A program made the translations under genes and the position numbers. Below, piece by piece: positions 39,341 through 39,896 of a DNA stretch of 39,896 nt. Below the pieces are notes generated by a model. It was given only the letters and a program-made list of their open reading frames with translations. It ran no database searches and was not told the DNA's origin. Source of the DNA: Chlamydiales bacterium. GTDB lineage: Bacteria > Chlamydiota > Chlamydiia > Chlamydiales > Rhabdochlamydiaceae. The stretch is taken from contig JAITFW010000007.1 of NCBI GenBank assembly GCA_031281085.1, positions 1-39,896 on the forward strand. Reading direction: 5' to 3'. Positions within the stretch are counted from its first letter, which is position 1. Each line of letters starts with the position of its first letter.

Positions 39341-39446
39341 AAGTTCTAAAGAACATCTATACAGATTACAGTGTACATTTCTTCCCCTACGCTTGGCTTT
39401 TCTTTATTCCTTTAAATTTACTTCTTGTTAGTTTGTACGGTACTGT
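39333..39446 (+). pseudogene. degenerate third copy of the NTT-like gene
   Basis: ATGCTTAA start overlap as in copy 2, then frameshifted/deleted DNA encoding FFPYAWLFFIPLNLLLVSLY, matching FFPYAW(L/M)xSIPLNLLLVGxY of copies 1 and 2. Confidence 0.8.
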
Positions 39447-39709
39447 TACAGATATTATAGTGTTTTAAATCTACATTGATAAAATAACTTGATCCAAAGC
39501 AACGGATAAAGAAGCAACAGAAGGAAGAAGATCTCGAATGTTCGTTTTCATATTAGCCCAATATTTTTCGATAGGATTTAGATCTGGTGAGTAAGGAGGA
39601 AGAAAGAGCATTTCGCATCCACATGACTCTATCAATTTCTAGTTTCCACTGATTTATGAAAGCTTGCATGATCAAGAATGAAAACCTGGCCAGGACTCAA
39701 GTTTGGAAT
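39447..39709 (-). mobile_element. decayed IS630-family transposase C-terminal portion (frameshifted)
   Basis: Minus-strand translation from 39611 to 39471: MLFLPPYSPDLNPIEKYWANMKTNIRDLLPSVASLSVALDQVILSM*; the upstream reading PNLSPGQVFILDHASFHKS is in another frame. The end TACAGATATTA at 39447 matches the neighbouring TIR. Confidence 0.85.
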
Positions 39710-39896
39710 TACAGATATTAAACTTTAAATTTTCATAAAGATACGGTAACATAATAGGATAGCATATTCACATGATTTAAGATGAAAAGTCTTTAAGACA
39801 AGGATTATCAAAGAAAGAAATAAGCCAAATATTTGGAATAACAGAGTGAACCCTATTTAACTGGATAAAATGAAAATTTAAAGTTTAATATCTGTA
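39710..39896 (+). mobile_element. 187-bp MITE-like, internally deleted IS630-family element with perfect 27-bp inverted ends
   Basis: tacagatattaaactttaaattttcat (39710-39736) and atgaaaatttaaagtttaatatctgta (39870-39896) are exact reverse complements. The interior encodes a decayed IS630 N-terminal HTH (AYSHDLR ... RQGLSKKEISQIFGITE*TLFNWIK). Confidence 0.75.

Overview
AT-rich bacterial chromosome window whose gene content and order look chlamydial. Recognisable blocks include rpsO-pnp / tadA, rpmE-prfA-prmC-ffh-rpsP-trmD-rplS-rnhB-yicC-gmk-(small ORF)-metG, rpmF-plsX-rng-plsB, and fabI next to a HAD hydrolase. It probably comes from an environmental or arthropod-associated member of the Chlamydiales; that assignment is inferred from synteny and protein recognition, not from a search. 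Most of the window is conserved housekeeping sequence. The accessory or unusual parts are: (1) a metG-adjacent gene coding for an N-terminal F-box-like motif followed by about ten 33-aa ankyrin-like repeats, a candidate secreted effector; (2) a tandem pair of distant nucleotide-transporter (NTT/TLC)-like genes with a degenerate third copy, broken by a decayed IS630-family element that is itself abutted by a 187-bp MITE-like element with perfect 27-bp inverted ends; (3) a long hairpin in the pnp leader; (4) a small ORF next to gmk that could be a divergent RNA polymerase omega subunit; (5) a FliO-like membrane protein; (6) an nfeD-floA-small membrane protein operon; (7) a HIT protein with a predicted export signal, overlapping a PAP2 phosphatase gene; (8) a 58-aa lysine-rich ORF absent from the supplied ORF track, with a near-consensus promoter and a Shine-Dalgarno sequence; (9) several IS remnants. 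No tRNA, rRNA or CRISPR array was recognised.
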